DNA of 64,000 nucleotides from positions 9,981,001 to 10,045,000 of the forward strand of contig NC_079875.1 of NCBI RefSeq assembly GCF_029227915.1. Direction: 5' to 3'. A model generated the notes under the pieces. That model was not told the DNA's origin, made no database searches, and saw nothing but the letters and a program-made list of their open reading frames with translations. Below are positions 24,701 through 35,204 of the stretch, in pieces; position 1 is the first letter of the stretch, and the number at the start of each line of letters is the position of its first letter. A program made the position numbers and the translations under genes. This stretch comes from Hydractinia symbiolongicarpus (Eukaryota; Cnidaria; Hydrozoa; Anthoathecata; Hydractiniidae).

Positions 24701-27700
24701 AGGTGGAGTTTGAATCTATCACAGTCTAGATCAGAATAAAAGAGGGTTATTAATATGCCTTGTCCAACCCATGCTAGCATGGAAAACAGACGTTAAGCCG
24801 AGAATGAGAATGATGATGATGATCAATCTTATGTGTGTGTGTTTTTAAGGCTTGTAGGTATACTCACAAACCCATACTTTGCTGACTGATACATTTCCAA
24901 TTTTCAGATTCTAATATTCTACTGCCACTTTAGATCACATTTAAATTGTCTATTGCAATGACCATAACATATTTACAAACTTTAAACTTTAGGAGCAAGG
25001 AAATTTAAATTCATTTGACCATATTTTCTTAGAAAATGGATGTTTCTTATAAAATTTAAAATGTCTTTAGCCAACATGTCTATATTTTAGAGAGTTTTTT
25101 GTTCTTTTGTGCTATAAAGGAATCTTTTTTTATTCTTTTTGGACATCCTTACCAAAATTGAGTGGATGTATAAACATATATCAATTAATTATATAGTGAA
25201 GTGTTTATAATTTAGGTTTTACAATCAGATGCTTACACATTTATACATAAACTTCGTGATTGGGCGTCAAGCTACTGGAATATCTGTGATGCAATCGCCA
25301 TTGCTTTGTTTTTTCTTGGGTTTGGTTTACGGATGAATGCAGATACAAGAACTGCTGGTCATGTTGTGTATGCAGTTGATATCATTCTTTGGATAATTAG
25401 ATTGTTGGATATTTTTTCTGTTAATAAGTATCTTGGTCCATATGTTGTCATGATTGGAAGAATGGTAGGTTTTGTCCATGTGTACATTTAATGATCCTTG
25501 ACATTGGAGTGAACAATTTATTTTTCACTTTGACTTCTTTCTATCAGTGACTTCTACAATCAGTTACCATAAAAGGGAAACTGTGGCCATTAAAGTCTAA
25601 TCTGTTGTGGTGTCATCAATTATTTGCTTTAGTTATGGTATGAATTGTAATGTTCTAAGAGCAGACAAGGAAAGTGGAACAAAATAATGCAGGATTATTA
25701 TTTATGATTTGTATTGAAATTGCGTTTTACTATATTTTTGTGTCTGTTGCAATGCTGGTTCCACGCTGAAGGAAATAATAGGTATTCAGAGTATTTTGAT
25801 CTCGCTATTCTAATAAAAGATTTCTCATTCAATATTTCTATTTGCAATTTGTGTAATGTACAAGCTCTAAGTTATAAACTTTTAGTCCCGCATTTTTTTT
25901 TCTTTCAAAAAACAATTGTTTTAGACCCTCAAAGTATCTTACTACATGTTCATTCTTATTTATTGTATATTATTTATATGTTTTAGACTCTTGACATGGC
26001 ATACTTTATGTTTATTCTGCTGGTTTTTCTGACAGCGTACGGTGTTTCAAGGTACGCCATCTTAAACACCAGCACAAAACGAACATGGGGAACTATTGGT
26101 GAAATGGTGTTTGCACCTTATTTTCAAATATATGGTGAATTGTTTTTAGAATATCCACAGCAAAACAGTAAGCGTTTTATTTCTGTCAAATTGCTAGAAA
26201 TTGTCTTGTTATGACAACTTTTGTTTTGACTGTAAACTTGTCTGTCTGGGAATGTCTGGAAAATATCATGAAATGTTTTTATAAGAATTTTCTGCGGACA
26301 TGAAGTGATGCGATGTGAAAATGTAATATAGGGATACATGCAAATATTTGTTGTTTTCATGCCGGCATTAAATCTTATCTTGCGTTACGTTTAAATTTTC
26401 TTGCAGGTATGAAATTTTATGTTAGCATGTCATGTGCGTGTAATCATATTTTTAATTGGTTGTACTGTTGGGTTCTTCTTTCAAATTCAACGAACATAAT
26501 GTCTTTTATGTACGAATATTAGGGGAAATCAGGAAATTGGGAACCAAAAAAGTGACCTGCATTAGCTGACTAAAAATTTAAAGCTGTGTAGTTGTTTTAT
26601 GTAACTCTGGCAGTAATGGAACAAAAGTTGCAGCCATGGGGAAAAACCAATCAGTGGAAAGGAAATGTGTGTTTTAAAATCTATTCTCTGTGAAAAACTG
26701 TGTCTATTTTCCTAAGTTTCAATATCAACGAAGTGGATTCAAGTGATAGATACAGAGGTTAAATTGACAAAATATATTTAAATGACTTTATCCTTGACAT
26801 CAATTCCTGGAAATTGACATTAAAACTAGGGGTAGTGTTTGATTTGACATATGCGGATATATATTTTATTTTTACACTTTTAGAACAAGAAACAGTCTTC
26901 AGTACTGTCAAAGAAAACACCATCATTGAAGTTGTAGTTGCTCTCATCATGGCGGCTTACCTTCTTGTAGCTAACATACTTCTACTGAACCTGCTTATCG
27001 CTAAGTTTAAGTAAAAACTTTTTATAATTGTTTTAAAGCAGTATTTGGTGATTTACATTTTACATTTTTCCTCTTATTAAGAAGTTTTCAAAATTTAGGG
27101 GAAGGGTTGCTTATTAGAGGGAGGCGCTTATTAGAAAGAGGGCGCGTATTAGAGGAAGGCGCATATTAGAAAGAGGGTGCTCATCAGAGAAAAGCGCTTA
27201 TTAGAAAGAGGGTGCTTATTAGAGAAAGGCGTTTATTAGAAAGAGGGCGCCTATAAGAGGGAGAGCGCTTATTAGAAAGAGTGTGCTTATTAGAGGGAGA
27301 TGCTTATTTGAGGGAGGCGATTATTAGAGGGAGGGTGCTTATTAGAGGAAATACGGTTACCCTTTATTTATTTAAAAAGTAATAGCAAAAATGTAGTGCA
27401 TTTTTTTTTAATTTTAATTTTGATGCAATTCGTTTGTTTTCTTGCACCATACACAACATCTCATGTCTAAAGCAATTTTTTTCTTTTTATTTAAACAGCA
27501 ATACGTACACAACAGTTCAAGCCAACTCAAATGTGATATGGAAATTTCAGAGGTACCATCTCATTCAAGAGTACTCGAACAGACCTTGGCTTCTTCCTCC
27601 TTTATCGATCTTCATCCATATCTTCCAGTTCTTTCAAAGCTTGTACAGATCTTGCAAGAAGAGAGCGAAGAACAGACACACAGACAGAAAACTAAGTAAA

Positions 27701-30700
27701 AAACTTGTAAAAATTCAAAGGCGACTTTTATTATATTTTCTTATTTCATCACACTCTCACTGGCCTCGCTAATTCCAAAGGAAACACCCTGTCATTTATT
27801 TCCTTAAGAAGGCGATGATAGAGTGTTTACAACTTCTATTTCAGCAACAAAAATCTTTGAAATTTCCGCTTAACTGGAAAACGATCTTTAGATCACAAAT
27901 CAGCCACAAAGGTTTTGATTACAAATAGCCATGAAATATCTAACAGTTTTTATGATTACAAGTGAAATCAAAACAATAGCTACAAAATTTCTTAAAGTTT
28001 TACGATGAAATTATTACTCCTGTCAGGAAGTCAACACCTGTATAATTTCTTAAGTAGAGACATTTTATCTCTATTCTGTCTCTTCGTCGAACAGTGAGAA
28101 AGTTAGGGTCAGTGCATTATAGATGAGTTTCAATGTTTACGTTTTTACGGGATTCTTCCGCATGTGAGGAAAAAATCAGAAAAATCGACAGGCAAAAAAA
28201 ATGCAGACCGTAGGTGAAGAAAGTCAAATTATGGTTAAAAACTTTTATACTGTGGCTACAGACTACTGTGACTACAGACAGGAAACTAAGTAAGCAAACG
28301 GTACGTCGGTTTGAGTAGGATGCTATCATATAACAATATTCTGGCCTTGTTATCTGGTTGCATATTATTTTCTCTCAACCCCCTCCCTGGGGGGTGACTG
28401 AGTTCCTGGAACCACCACTACATAGTCTATCCTTTGACAAATTATTTAAAATATTTAAAAAATAGTATATACGGTATTCTTTATAGATTTTCTATATTTA
28501 GTTATTTATTGTTTTTAATGTTTTTAAAGTTGGCTTTAATTAGCCTTTGAGCTACATTTTCTTGTCAACTTGTCAACTATAAATAAATTAATCATATATC
28601 ATATCATACTAGCATCTTTTCACTGATATATGATCTGAATTTAAACTTCATACAAGCTATATTCTAATTTCAAGATCAAAAGATGCCTCTACCTGAAAAT
28701 AAAGTTTGGAATTAACTGGTCCACGGCTTACTGTCTGCATATTTTGCCTGTCGATTTGCGTAAGTCGTCTATTAGCTACAATTTTATTTAGAAAAATTTT
28801 TACACGATGGCGAGCTTCACGATTTAATGTTATTCGAAGAAAGATGTTTGGCGAGTTATCTACGAAAGAGAGACACAATTTTGTTGGCTACCCAAGAAGA
28901 AAAATTAAAAATGATTTCTGAAAGGTATAATAGTCTTTTTGAGGGAGTATATTTTTGAAAACAACCCTTCTCAAACACGTCAGCATCTGGTAAACGCCGA
29001 CACAAACGCCGACAAAAATGTCCCCGTGAAAAGAAGTTTTAAGGTAATAAATGTTGATGCCAACGACTGTTCATTTTCCCCTTTTTTGTTAGAGTTGACA
29101 ATATTGCTGGAGTATTTACTGAGTACAGTCGGGAAGTACAACATCAAAACAAGAAATTAGTTGCATCAAGAACAAAACTCGAAGAGCGAGTGACCAGCAT
29201 TGAAAATATGATGCGGACAGTTATGCTCAATGTATCTCATGTACAGGCTGCACTAAAAAACAATAATATAATACCTGACACCACGTATGAAAGGCGAAAA
29301 CATGCTTTTAAGGATACTCATTACCTTAACCGTTCCATTTCGGAATATCCGAATCTTTCGGATAAAATTTCACTAGGCGCTGTTCCGGCTTCACCCGTCT
29401 CTTTACCAGCAACTGCTTACCAATTTCCAAAAAGACGACCTGAACGTACTAGTATGGTCAGAAGAGCCGCCTATAATTTTCGAAAGGGATCGCTTGAGAC
29501 GCAGAATATTCTAAATAAGTCTAATGTGGATGGAGCTTCTGAAGAAACAACAGGACGTCCGAGACGTTTGACTACTGGCGAAGACAGTATAGATGAAACA
29601 CAAACAGGAAATATGGTATGTGTTCCAACATGGTTCTTGTTAGCAGTCTACCACTTTTTCAGGCTCCCAAAAAAGTATCGGCTTTCATTACCATTGTAGA
29701 TGGTAGGGTAGTTGTGAACGTTTTTTGATGCACGTCAAGTTTTTGCCAAATATTGTCTACCTTATTCGTACTTTTGTACTAATTTTTGCGCAGTTACACA
29801 AAAAAATTATATACAAAATTCAGTACAAAAATTATGTGCAAAAAAGTTTTGTGCAAATTTAATAATCGCTAAAGTATAATTTTTAAGGAAATATTTTGTT
29901 TATTATTTTTTATTTGTGGGATAATTTAATACATTGAAATATTTTGATATTGCTATTGCGCAAAATTTTACCCATTAAATAGATTATCTTTCCCTGCACG
30001 AGGATTAATTTGATCGAAAATTAGTAAATTTTACGAGCCACAGCGCTCTTACGAGTAAATGTAAACATGGCGTGTCATTAAATGCTATTTGAGTGTCATC
30101 TTTTGCGTAGTACACTACAAGAAGAAACACCTTTCCAAGCCGACACAACCCTCGTTTATCGACAGTCCTTTCAAGTGAGAATGGCGATTCCGAAGGGGAA
30201 TCACCGTTTGAGGAATCTTTTGCACGTGCACACAACCAGTCTAAACAGTCGGAATCCTCAACTACCAACAAAGATATACGTTCCGACAGTGCTCGCAGTA
30301 ATAGTTCATACACTCAAAGTGATGTCTCGAATTCGTCATACACACGCAGTGATGGTTCCCAGAGATTAAGTGACGGGTTCAACTCGAACGTAGAGGATTT
30401 GGATGTAGTTGATCAAGGTAGTTGTGAAAAAGTCGTCAATGTTCTTTCGCGTTGTACTATGTACCCGTTGTCGAACGTGAAGAGATTTATATTACCTGAT
30501 TACTTAGTCGAATGGGATGTAAGGAATTTTTTATACTTCTTCCTTTGAAAATTTCTTTTTAAAGTTTGTAAAACTGGCGAGTGCTATTTTAGGTGCCCGT
30601 AGACGAGTATAAGCCACCGGAGTACACATCGTATACAATTTCTGCCCAACCTGAATGGGCAGATAAAGAAATTGTGGAGTGAGTTTTTCATTTTTATTGA

Positions 30701-33700
30701 CGATGCTACCGCTTAAACAATGAGTTGGTTAAGGTGTAGTTTTCTAAGCTTTTTCTAGATCGTAGCTTGTACATACAGAAACAGTGGAAACACATTTTTA
30801 ATTTTTTAAAAAATTTGAATTGTAAGACGTATAGATTTTTTTTTTAATTCATGTAGTATTCCCCGCCAACATCGCTGTACATTCACCCTTCGAAAAACAT
30901 GCCAGGTCACACGAAAACTTTCTTATCTCGTCCTCACTTTTTTCTTTAGAGGAGATGAGAGCACAATGAGATTTAATGCTATAGATGGCGAAATAAATCG
31001 CGTGAGTTTTACGGGAACATATCCAGTTATTAACGGATTACCGAGGTAAGTATTTAACTGTCATGGTCACACTTACGATGTGAATGTCGCCTGTCCTTTA
31101 CACATATTTCTTTTTTGTTACATTCTGGTTGTAATAGCATGTGGTGTTTTAAGGAGACAATCTAATCGGTCTAGATGTTAAATTTATTTTTGATGTTAAT
31201 ACACGTTTTTAAGTGTCAATAATGCATGCGCGAGATAGGCTCGTATTTAGCGTGCTAAATTTCTGTACAGAAGATGGCATGAAAATGGACAATATAGGAA
31301 CAAAAATACCTCTTCACAGCCCTTGTTCCTTTTGTTGTTTACTGCAATCAACTATCCTATTTTTTAAGTTTAAGAACATGTTATCAGAGAGTTGTGGTCA
31401 TGATCTTAATAATTTCCTCGTGAATAAGCAGTGACTATCACTACTGCAAGTAAATGTTAGCTTGGGCTATTTATTGGTATATACTTCAATCACTATATTG
31501 ACTTCCTACCATAGCATGGGTGCTTTTTTTGAAAGATTAATATTTTGCAGAATGGAAAAGGATTTTTAACAAGAACTAATATTTCTTTTATCCATCGATC
31601 TATTAGGTATTCAACGTCAAACATAGGATCAGAAACCTGCATTACGACGACAACCATTTAAAACAGACCTTATTTTTAACAGTTACTCTACGTTCAACCT
31701 GACATGCTTAGAAACGTTTTTTACCATCTACACTATTTGTTTTTAGAAATCCGTTCGGTAGAACTGGTTTGAAAGGGCGTGGTCTTCTTGCTAGGTACGG
31801 ACCCAATCATTTCGCCGAGCCCATCATTACGAGGTATGTATTGTATTTTGCCTTAAAACATATGTTTCTGTTGTCGCTTGGTATTTATTCCAATTTTAAT
31901 TTGCTAAAACATATACTTATTTCTTTGGTTTATCTAATTTTTTTGTTCTTCTGTCTGTCCCTCATTAGCACTAGCTCGGTCGCACTTTGTGTTATTTAGA
32001 ACATCTTAAAGAACGTTGAATATATGTTGTCGTATTTTTGATTTTAGGTGGAGTCGCAACTACTTTGAGATGAGTGGGAAATATTCCGATACGTTAGAAG
32101 TTTTGGTTTCCATGAAAAAGAACTCTGATACGCACGTGTTACCGAGCGTAAGCTTATTTTTAATTTTTGTTTTGTGCTTTTATACTGGACAATATAATGA
32201 TATGATATAGCACGGTGCTGACAACCATTTTATCTAAGTTCTGTTCTCTTTTTTGGAGATAGTCTAACCAGTCTTGCTTGAAAAGGCATTAATGCAATCG
32301 AGCAATTCTTTTGCACGTGCGCTGTAAAAATATTGGACCCCGCTTGTCGGACGGTGGATTGTCAAATTAGACCTAGATGCTACGAAGAAACCACCGTTTT
32401 CAAAAACTCTTAAAACCGATGTTTTCGTTTTGTATTTTCTCTTTTCTAATAAATAAAAATAAATTATTTCTTTAGGGTTCTTTTGATCAAAGAGATGAAA
32501 TACCGCAATCTCTGAGACACATCTTCAGCGAGAAAACGTTGGAAAATCTTGGATTAAACGCAACACAGCGTCGTGTCTACGTCGATGACGCGAATAAGAT
32601 ATTCCAGAACGGAGAACTGGTAGGTATTTTAAACTCCAAGGGGGAAGGTTGCTCAATATAAGAAATATGGTTAAGCCACTGTAGTTTGTTGTCTAGAACC
32701 AGTCATTAACTCACGGTAGTTTGTTGTCTAGAACTAGTCATTAACCCACGGTAGTTTGTTGTCTAGAACTAGTCATTAACCCACGGTAGTTTGTTGTCTA
32801 GAAGCAGTCGTTAACCCACTGGAGTTTATTGTCTAAAACAAATTGTTAATCTCGGGTTTTTTTTGCCTGGAACTAGTGGTTAACCCACGAGAATTTGTTG
32901 TTTAGAACTAGTGGTTAACCTGCGGGAATTCGCCTGTCTTTACTCGTCAATATTTGGTTTACAGGAATTCGCCCGTTGTAAGAGCCAATAAAAATTTAAT
33001 GTATTTATTATTTCGTGTTCTCGTAGTATGAATAAATACTTTAAGACACGAAATGTCGCGATTTTTGGCCTAAATCAGGGAAGCTGGACCCTGCGAAAAA
33101 TTTTAAAAAGGATTTTTGTTTTCTCTCAAGATTTGTTGAAATTGGATATTCGCGAATTTTAATTCCGCGATTCTGTATTTATTCTGCAAAAAAATTTCTT
33201 AATATCACTTTCATCCTTATTAAGGTTTCATGTAATAGCTCTTTAAATTCATCCAAAATCATTTTTTTTATTGTTGATGACATTTTATAGAACTTTGCAA
33301 GCTAAGTCAGGACCTCTTTGACTACGATGGGTCCTATGGCTCACTTCTCTTCCAATTTAAAAACACTTCTCTTTTATGATCGAAACAGTTCTCTTCTATA
33401 TTCTCACACTTCTCTTCTGCACTTTGACACATCTCTTCTGCAATTAACACTTCTCTGCATGTGGCCCCAAACTGTCTTTTCGCAACTAAAATTAAAAATC
33501 TGGTCCGCAATTTTACACCTATGGTTTGTATCTTTATTTCACTTTTCGCAAGAAGTATACTTGGCTAACACGTACTCAATTTACGGACAGCTTATTGTAG
33601 CAGGTCACGAAGCATGTACACGAATAAAATAATATCGCTAATCAGTTCAGATTAGTAGCAGAGTTATTAATTTTATCAATGGACACAATACCCAGAGTCC

Positions 33701-35204
33701 TTAAAATCATGGTAGTGCCAAGCAAGCAAATCACATGTTTTTCTCAATTATAATGAATATACTTTATAAGAATATCAGGCTAGGATTCTAGGTTAAAAAC
33801 AGTGAACAATAGAAAAATACTGACCAGCATGGTTAGAATTTAGTGTGTATTGAAAAAGATAAAGAAATGCCTAAACGGAATACCACAATATAATTTTATC
33901 TAAAGTATGTGTAGTGGTCCACTACACATAAAATTTCTGGAGAGTTATTAATTACTAAGAACACTGAATTTTTTCATGGCCGGAGGGTGGTATGTCATTT
34001 ATTCATCCTTGCCCCCGCATACACATGACACGAGGGTTGTCATGTATTCAAAACCTTGAGTTATCAAAGCCCAGCTCAATCAATATTCCGGACCAGAATT
34101 AGGTCTGGGATTTTTTTGAGTTTTGACTAAGAAGTAAAGAGTTTTTATTAAGAAGAGAAGTGAGCCATAGGGGTCATCGTATTGACCATATAGTAATCAA
34201 CACCTTTGCCTATCGCAAAAGTTAATTCTCGCAAAAATTTATTAAAGTTATAAATCGCGGAAAAGTTATTTCACGAGATAATTTTAACTCAGAACTTGTT
34301 TCCCTTGATTTCGCGAATTTTTTTTATAGTGAAAATTTCATCAAAGTAGCATGATTACAACGTGTGTTGTTTTTTCTTTCTTGCAGATATTTCAAGGATA
34401 TGTGGATGATCAACGCAACACTGATAATGCTTGGATTGAAGCCACTGTCTATAATTACCATGACGACAGTGGTACCATCTTTTCAAAGTTTCTTCTGGGG
34501 GTAAGAATGCTTCCTAATATTATTTTACTATACCTAGTATATTTCAATATGCTTTTAGCGTAAGTTTTGAGGGTAAATCTTATCTGGACGAAATATTTGC
34601 ATGCATTTCTATTTCAGATTATATGTCCCCTCCCCCATGGAATATTTATTGACCGCAGTAAGGCTGTCGACACCTTAAGCCACAATCAAATATTAAATAA
34701 CCTAACAAATTATGGTATCCACAATACGGAAAAAGAATTCTTTCAAAGATTACTTTTTCAACAGAAAACAAATCGTTACATATCAAAACACCTCCTTTGA
34801 AATTATTTTTTTTAACAGAACTCATGGGAGAACCAATATATTACATTTTTGAATTGATTATTCTCTGTAAATATTCGTTATAGTGTTGATAGTAAATCGT
34901 TATTTCTAATATTAGGCTGAAGTGACCTTCAACACACCCGAAAATCTTCTAAATTACCTAATTTAAATAAGATAAAATATTGAATTCTTCTCAAATCTCG
35001 GCTACCTTACTTAAGCTCTTCTCTTGTTTATAATTTAAACATATGACGTCATAGTATTTTATGCAATATTTCTGTTTCTTTTAGAACGAATCCGAAAGAT
35101 TGAATATTCAGTGGACAGAGGTGTGTGCTGATATTAACTTGCCAGAATATCAAGCAAATTGGTTACAGCAGGTCGCTCTAAACAAGTGCGCCTATTTTGG
35201 ATAG
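6798..35204 (+). CDS. TRPM2-like: TRPM2-type ADP-ribose-gated cation channel with NUDT9-homology domain (31 coding exons)
   Basis: Exons: 6798-6938, 7377-7459, 15319-15487, 16173-16337, 17224-17593, 17727-17886, 18007-18163, 18641-18707, 19093-19193, 19427-19561, 19768-19818, 20140-20250, 20341-20579, 20971-21199, 23022-23218, 23616-23790, 24356-24484, 25216-25464, 25987-26167, 26884-27010, 27499-27695, 28792-28924, 29093-29615, 30111-30518, 30593-30678, 30950-31045, 31747-31833, 32048-32147, 32476-32619, 34387-34500, 35085-35204. The total is 5,244 nt, an exact multiple of three, ending in TAG: 1,747 residues (human TRPM2 is about 1,500). The order is an N-terminal TRPM homology (SLOG) region, six transmembrane segments, TRP helix, coiled coil, long polar linker and NUDT9-H domain. 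Only TRPM2-type channels carry that last domain, so the assignment is firm. The start is the first ATG after an acceptor at 6783; 5' UTR exons probably lie upstream. One junction needs a GC-AG intron (20251-20340). Confidence 0.92.
7561..7705 (+). repeat. Dispersed ACTAGTCG / (GACA)n repeat, copy 1
   Basis: Starts ACTAGTCGTTAGCTCGTGG and passes through TTTTTATACCGCAT and ACCATTTTGCGTGAC to a GACA-rich run and GTATACGGGCATTATAATATAG. A second copy lies in inverted orientation at 11436-11546. Both are in the second intron of the TRPM2-like gene and flank the first LINE. Confidence 0.7.
7718..11010 (-). mobile_element. LINE (APE endonuclease-RT, RTE/CFDP2-like), damaged copy 1
   Basis: Read on the minus strand, the 5' end is near 11010 and the 3' end is a CATCAT-rich tail at about 7718-7740. 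The endonuclease (10060-10932) has [25 protein letters not shown] and [10 protein letters not shown]. The reverse transcriptase (9019-9510 and 8691-8951) has [20 protein letters not shown], then YADE where active elements have YADD. The C-terminal part (8015-8377, 7708-7902) has [13 protein letters not shown] and [10 protein letters not shown]. Several frameshifts and stops separate the pieces, so the copy is dead. The type is judged from the endonuclease, which resembles craniofacial-development-protein-2-like RTE elements; the clade is not certain. It sits antisense in the second intron of the TRPM2-like gene. Confidence 0.88.
7932..8020 (+). mobile_element. 5'-truncated SINE nested in LINE copy 1
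   Basis: Compared with the second LINE copy, about 90 extra bases interrupt the C-terminal coding part here. The insert ends GGGCTAGCCACTTTAAATATT and an (ATT)n tail. It shares scattered blocks (GGCCCC, TGGAAA, TATA, TTTGTGA, GGCTAGCC) in order with the 3' part of the SINE at 5838-6193. Confidence 0.6.
11436..11546 (-). repeat. Dispersed ACTAGTCG repeat, copy 2 (inverted)
   Basis: The reverse complement begins ACTAGTCGGTGACCCATGG and passes through CCCTTTTATACAGCATTGCG and ACCATTTTGCGTGACTGACA to GACGTATATGGG. Order and spacing match the copy at 7561-7705. Confidence 0.65.
11762..12245. mobile_element. hAT-like MITE with 8-bp target duplication CACGCAGA
   Basis: The element spans 11770-12237. 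Its ends are AAGAGGGTGCCAATAAGCC and, inverted, ACGTGGGTGTCGATAAGCC. CACGCAGA is present exactly on both sides (11762-11769, 12238-12245). The subterminal DNA is rich in GGGCGAG/CTCGCCC repeats, including CCCGAACTCACCCG. There is no coding sequence. A shorter copy lies at 55189-55334. Confidence 0.8.
12286..15310 (+). mobile_element. LINE (APE endonuclease-RT, RTE/CFDP2-like), copy 2
   Basis: A 5'-truncated copy that is otherwise nearly intact. 12271-13935 encodes the endonuclease remnant ([20 protein letters not shown]) and the start of the reverse transcriptase. A TAG at 13933-13935, where copy 1 reads lysine, splits it from 13936-14514, which has [24 protein letters not shown] and the catalytic YADD. 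A frameshift near 14510 separates a PHD-like finger ([11 protein letters not shown], then [13 protein letters not shown] and CKRC) and the C-terminal region to the stop near 15284. Compared with copy 1, about 105 bp are missing after ATGGCTAG (near 12336), removing the endonuclease's CVQEVRW catalytic glutamate. The 3' tail is (TGA)n and stops about 8 bp before the splice acceptor at 15317-15318. Confidence 0.9.
16736..17140. repeat. Dispersed GTCAGGGAA-type repeat in TRPM2-like intron 4
   Basis: Several short copies of (A)AGTCAGGGAAAAT(C/A) occur near 16748, 16772, 16915 and 17109, with one more at 24210. They look like fragments of one old repeat; the borders are not clear. Confidence 0.3.
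20251..20340 (+). other. Probable GC-AG intron of the TRPM2-like gene
   Basis: Exon 12 must end in phase 0 at AACAAG (20250) because exon 13 reads openly only as GCTATTTTACCA... from 20341. The intron then starts GCAGGT. The GT four bases further on would shift the frame and reach a TAA early in exon 13. Confidence 0.6.
21200..23021. other. TRPM2-like intron 14, nothing recognised
   Basis: Intron of 1.8 kb, AT-rich, with a G-rich patch near 22527-22545. No exon or known repeat was found. Confidence 0.5.
24075..24215. repeat. Internal duplication / fold-back in TRPM2-like intron 16
   Basis: TCATGGAGAATGTTAAGTTG at about 24080 is repeated as CCATGGAGAATGTTTACTTA near 24165. CTTCCCTAAG and CTTAGGGAAG form an inverted pair around a GTGAAAATTCACAC palindrome. 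Any open frames here are shadows of these repeats. Confidence 0.45.
24661..24822 (+). mobile_element. LINE 3'-end fragment
   Basis: Matches the last part of the LINE at 12286-15310 (ATAGTTCCTGGGACAAAGCC, ACAGTCTAGATCAGA, CATGCTAGCATGGAAAAC, GTTAAGCCGAGAATGA) with an internal deletion and a (GAT)n tail. It lies in TRPM2-like intron 17, in the same orientation as the gene. Confidence 0.85.
27095..27350. repeat. Minisatellite of 18-19 bp units in TRPM2-like intron 20
   Basis: About 13 units alternate between GCGCTTATTAGAAAGAGG and GCGCTTATTAGAGGGAGG forms. Confidence 0.85.
28792..30518 (+). other. TRPM2-like gene: coiled coil and polar linker (exons 22-24)
   Basis: Exon 22 has the post-TRP helix ([14 protein letters not shown]). 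Exon 23 begins with the tetramerising coiled coil (about residues 1190-1245) and then changes to a serine/threonine/proline-rich linker. Exon 24 continues as low-complexity Ser/Asn/Asp sequence with the near-repeat [17 protein letters not shown], and ends with [19 protein letters not shown], where the NUDT9-H fold begins. The linker of about 240 residues explains most of the extra length over human TRPM2. Confidence 0.85.
32670..32935. repeat. Minisatellite of about 35 bp in TRPM2-like intron 29
   Basis: About seven decaying copies of a unit containing GGTAGTTTGTTGTCTAGAAC and TAGTCATTAACCCAC. Confidence 0.85.
33318..34186. mobile_element. TIR element with CACTTCTCTTC subterminal repeats, 5-bp duplication
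   Basis: The element spans about 33323-34181. The left end is TACGATGGGTCCTATGGCTC, continuing into ACTTCTCTTC; the right end read inverted is TACGATGACCCCTATGGCTC, continuing identically. TTGAC flanks both sides. The left subterminal region repeats CACTTCTCTT about five times (33350-33455). There is no transposase. It lies in TRPM2-like intron 29. Confidence 0.7.
33904..33926. repeat. Perfect 23-nt palindrome
   Basis: ATGTGTAGTGG, one T, then CCACTACACAT: two perfect 11-nt arms inside the TIR element. Confidence 0.8.

Larger units (their letters stand above)
23022..27695 (+). other. TRPM2-like gene: transmembrane and pore region (exons 15-21)
   Basis: Exon 16 ends with the pre-S1 motif [14 protein letters not shown]1 and S2 are in exon 17 (residues about 851-890), S3 and S4 in exon 18, S5 and the pore helix in exon 19 ([17 protein letters not shown]), and S6 in exon 20 ([13 protein letters not shown]). 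The TRP helix [12 protein letters not shown] is in exon 21. The pore loop between exons 19 and 20 is short and has no cysteine. Exon 15 carries a glutamate-rich stretch before the membrane. Confidence 0.9.
30593..35204 (+). other. TRPM2-like gene: NUDT9-H domain with degenerate Nudix box (exons 25-31)
   Basis: Exon 25 has [19 protein letters not shown]; exon 27 has [20 protein letters not shown]; exon 30 has [16 protein letters not shown]; exon 31 ends KCAYFG and TAG. All are NUDT9 signatures. The Nudix box spans exon 29: [20 protein letters not shown] stands where NUDT9 enzymes have a box ending REFGEE. The arginine is His, the first catalytic Glu is Ile, and the last Glu is Lys. Binding of ADP-ribose without hydrolysis is the likely function, as in human TRPM2. 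Confidence 0.88.
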
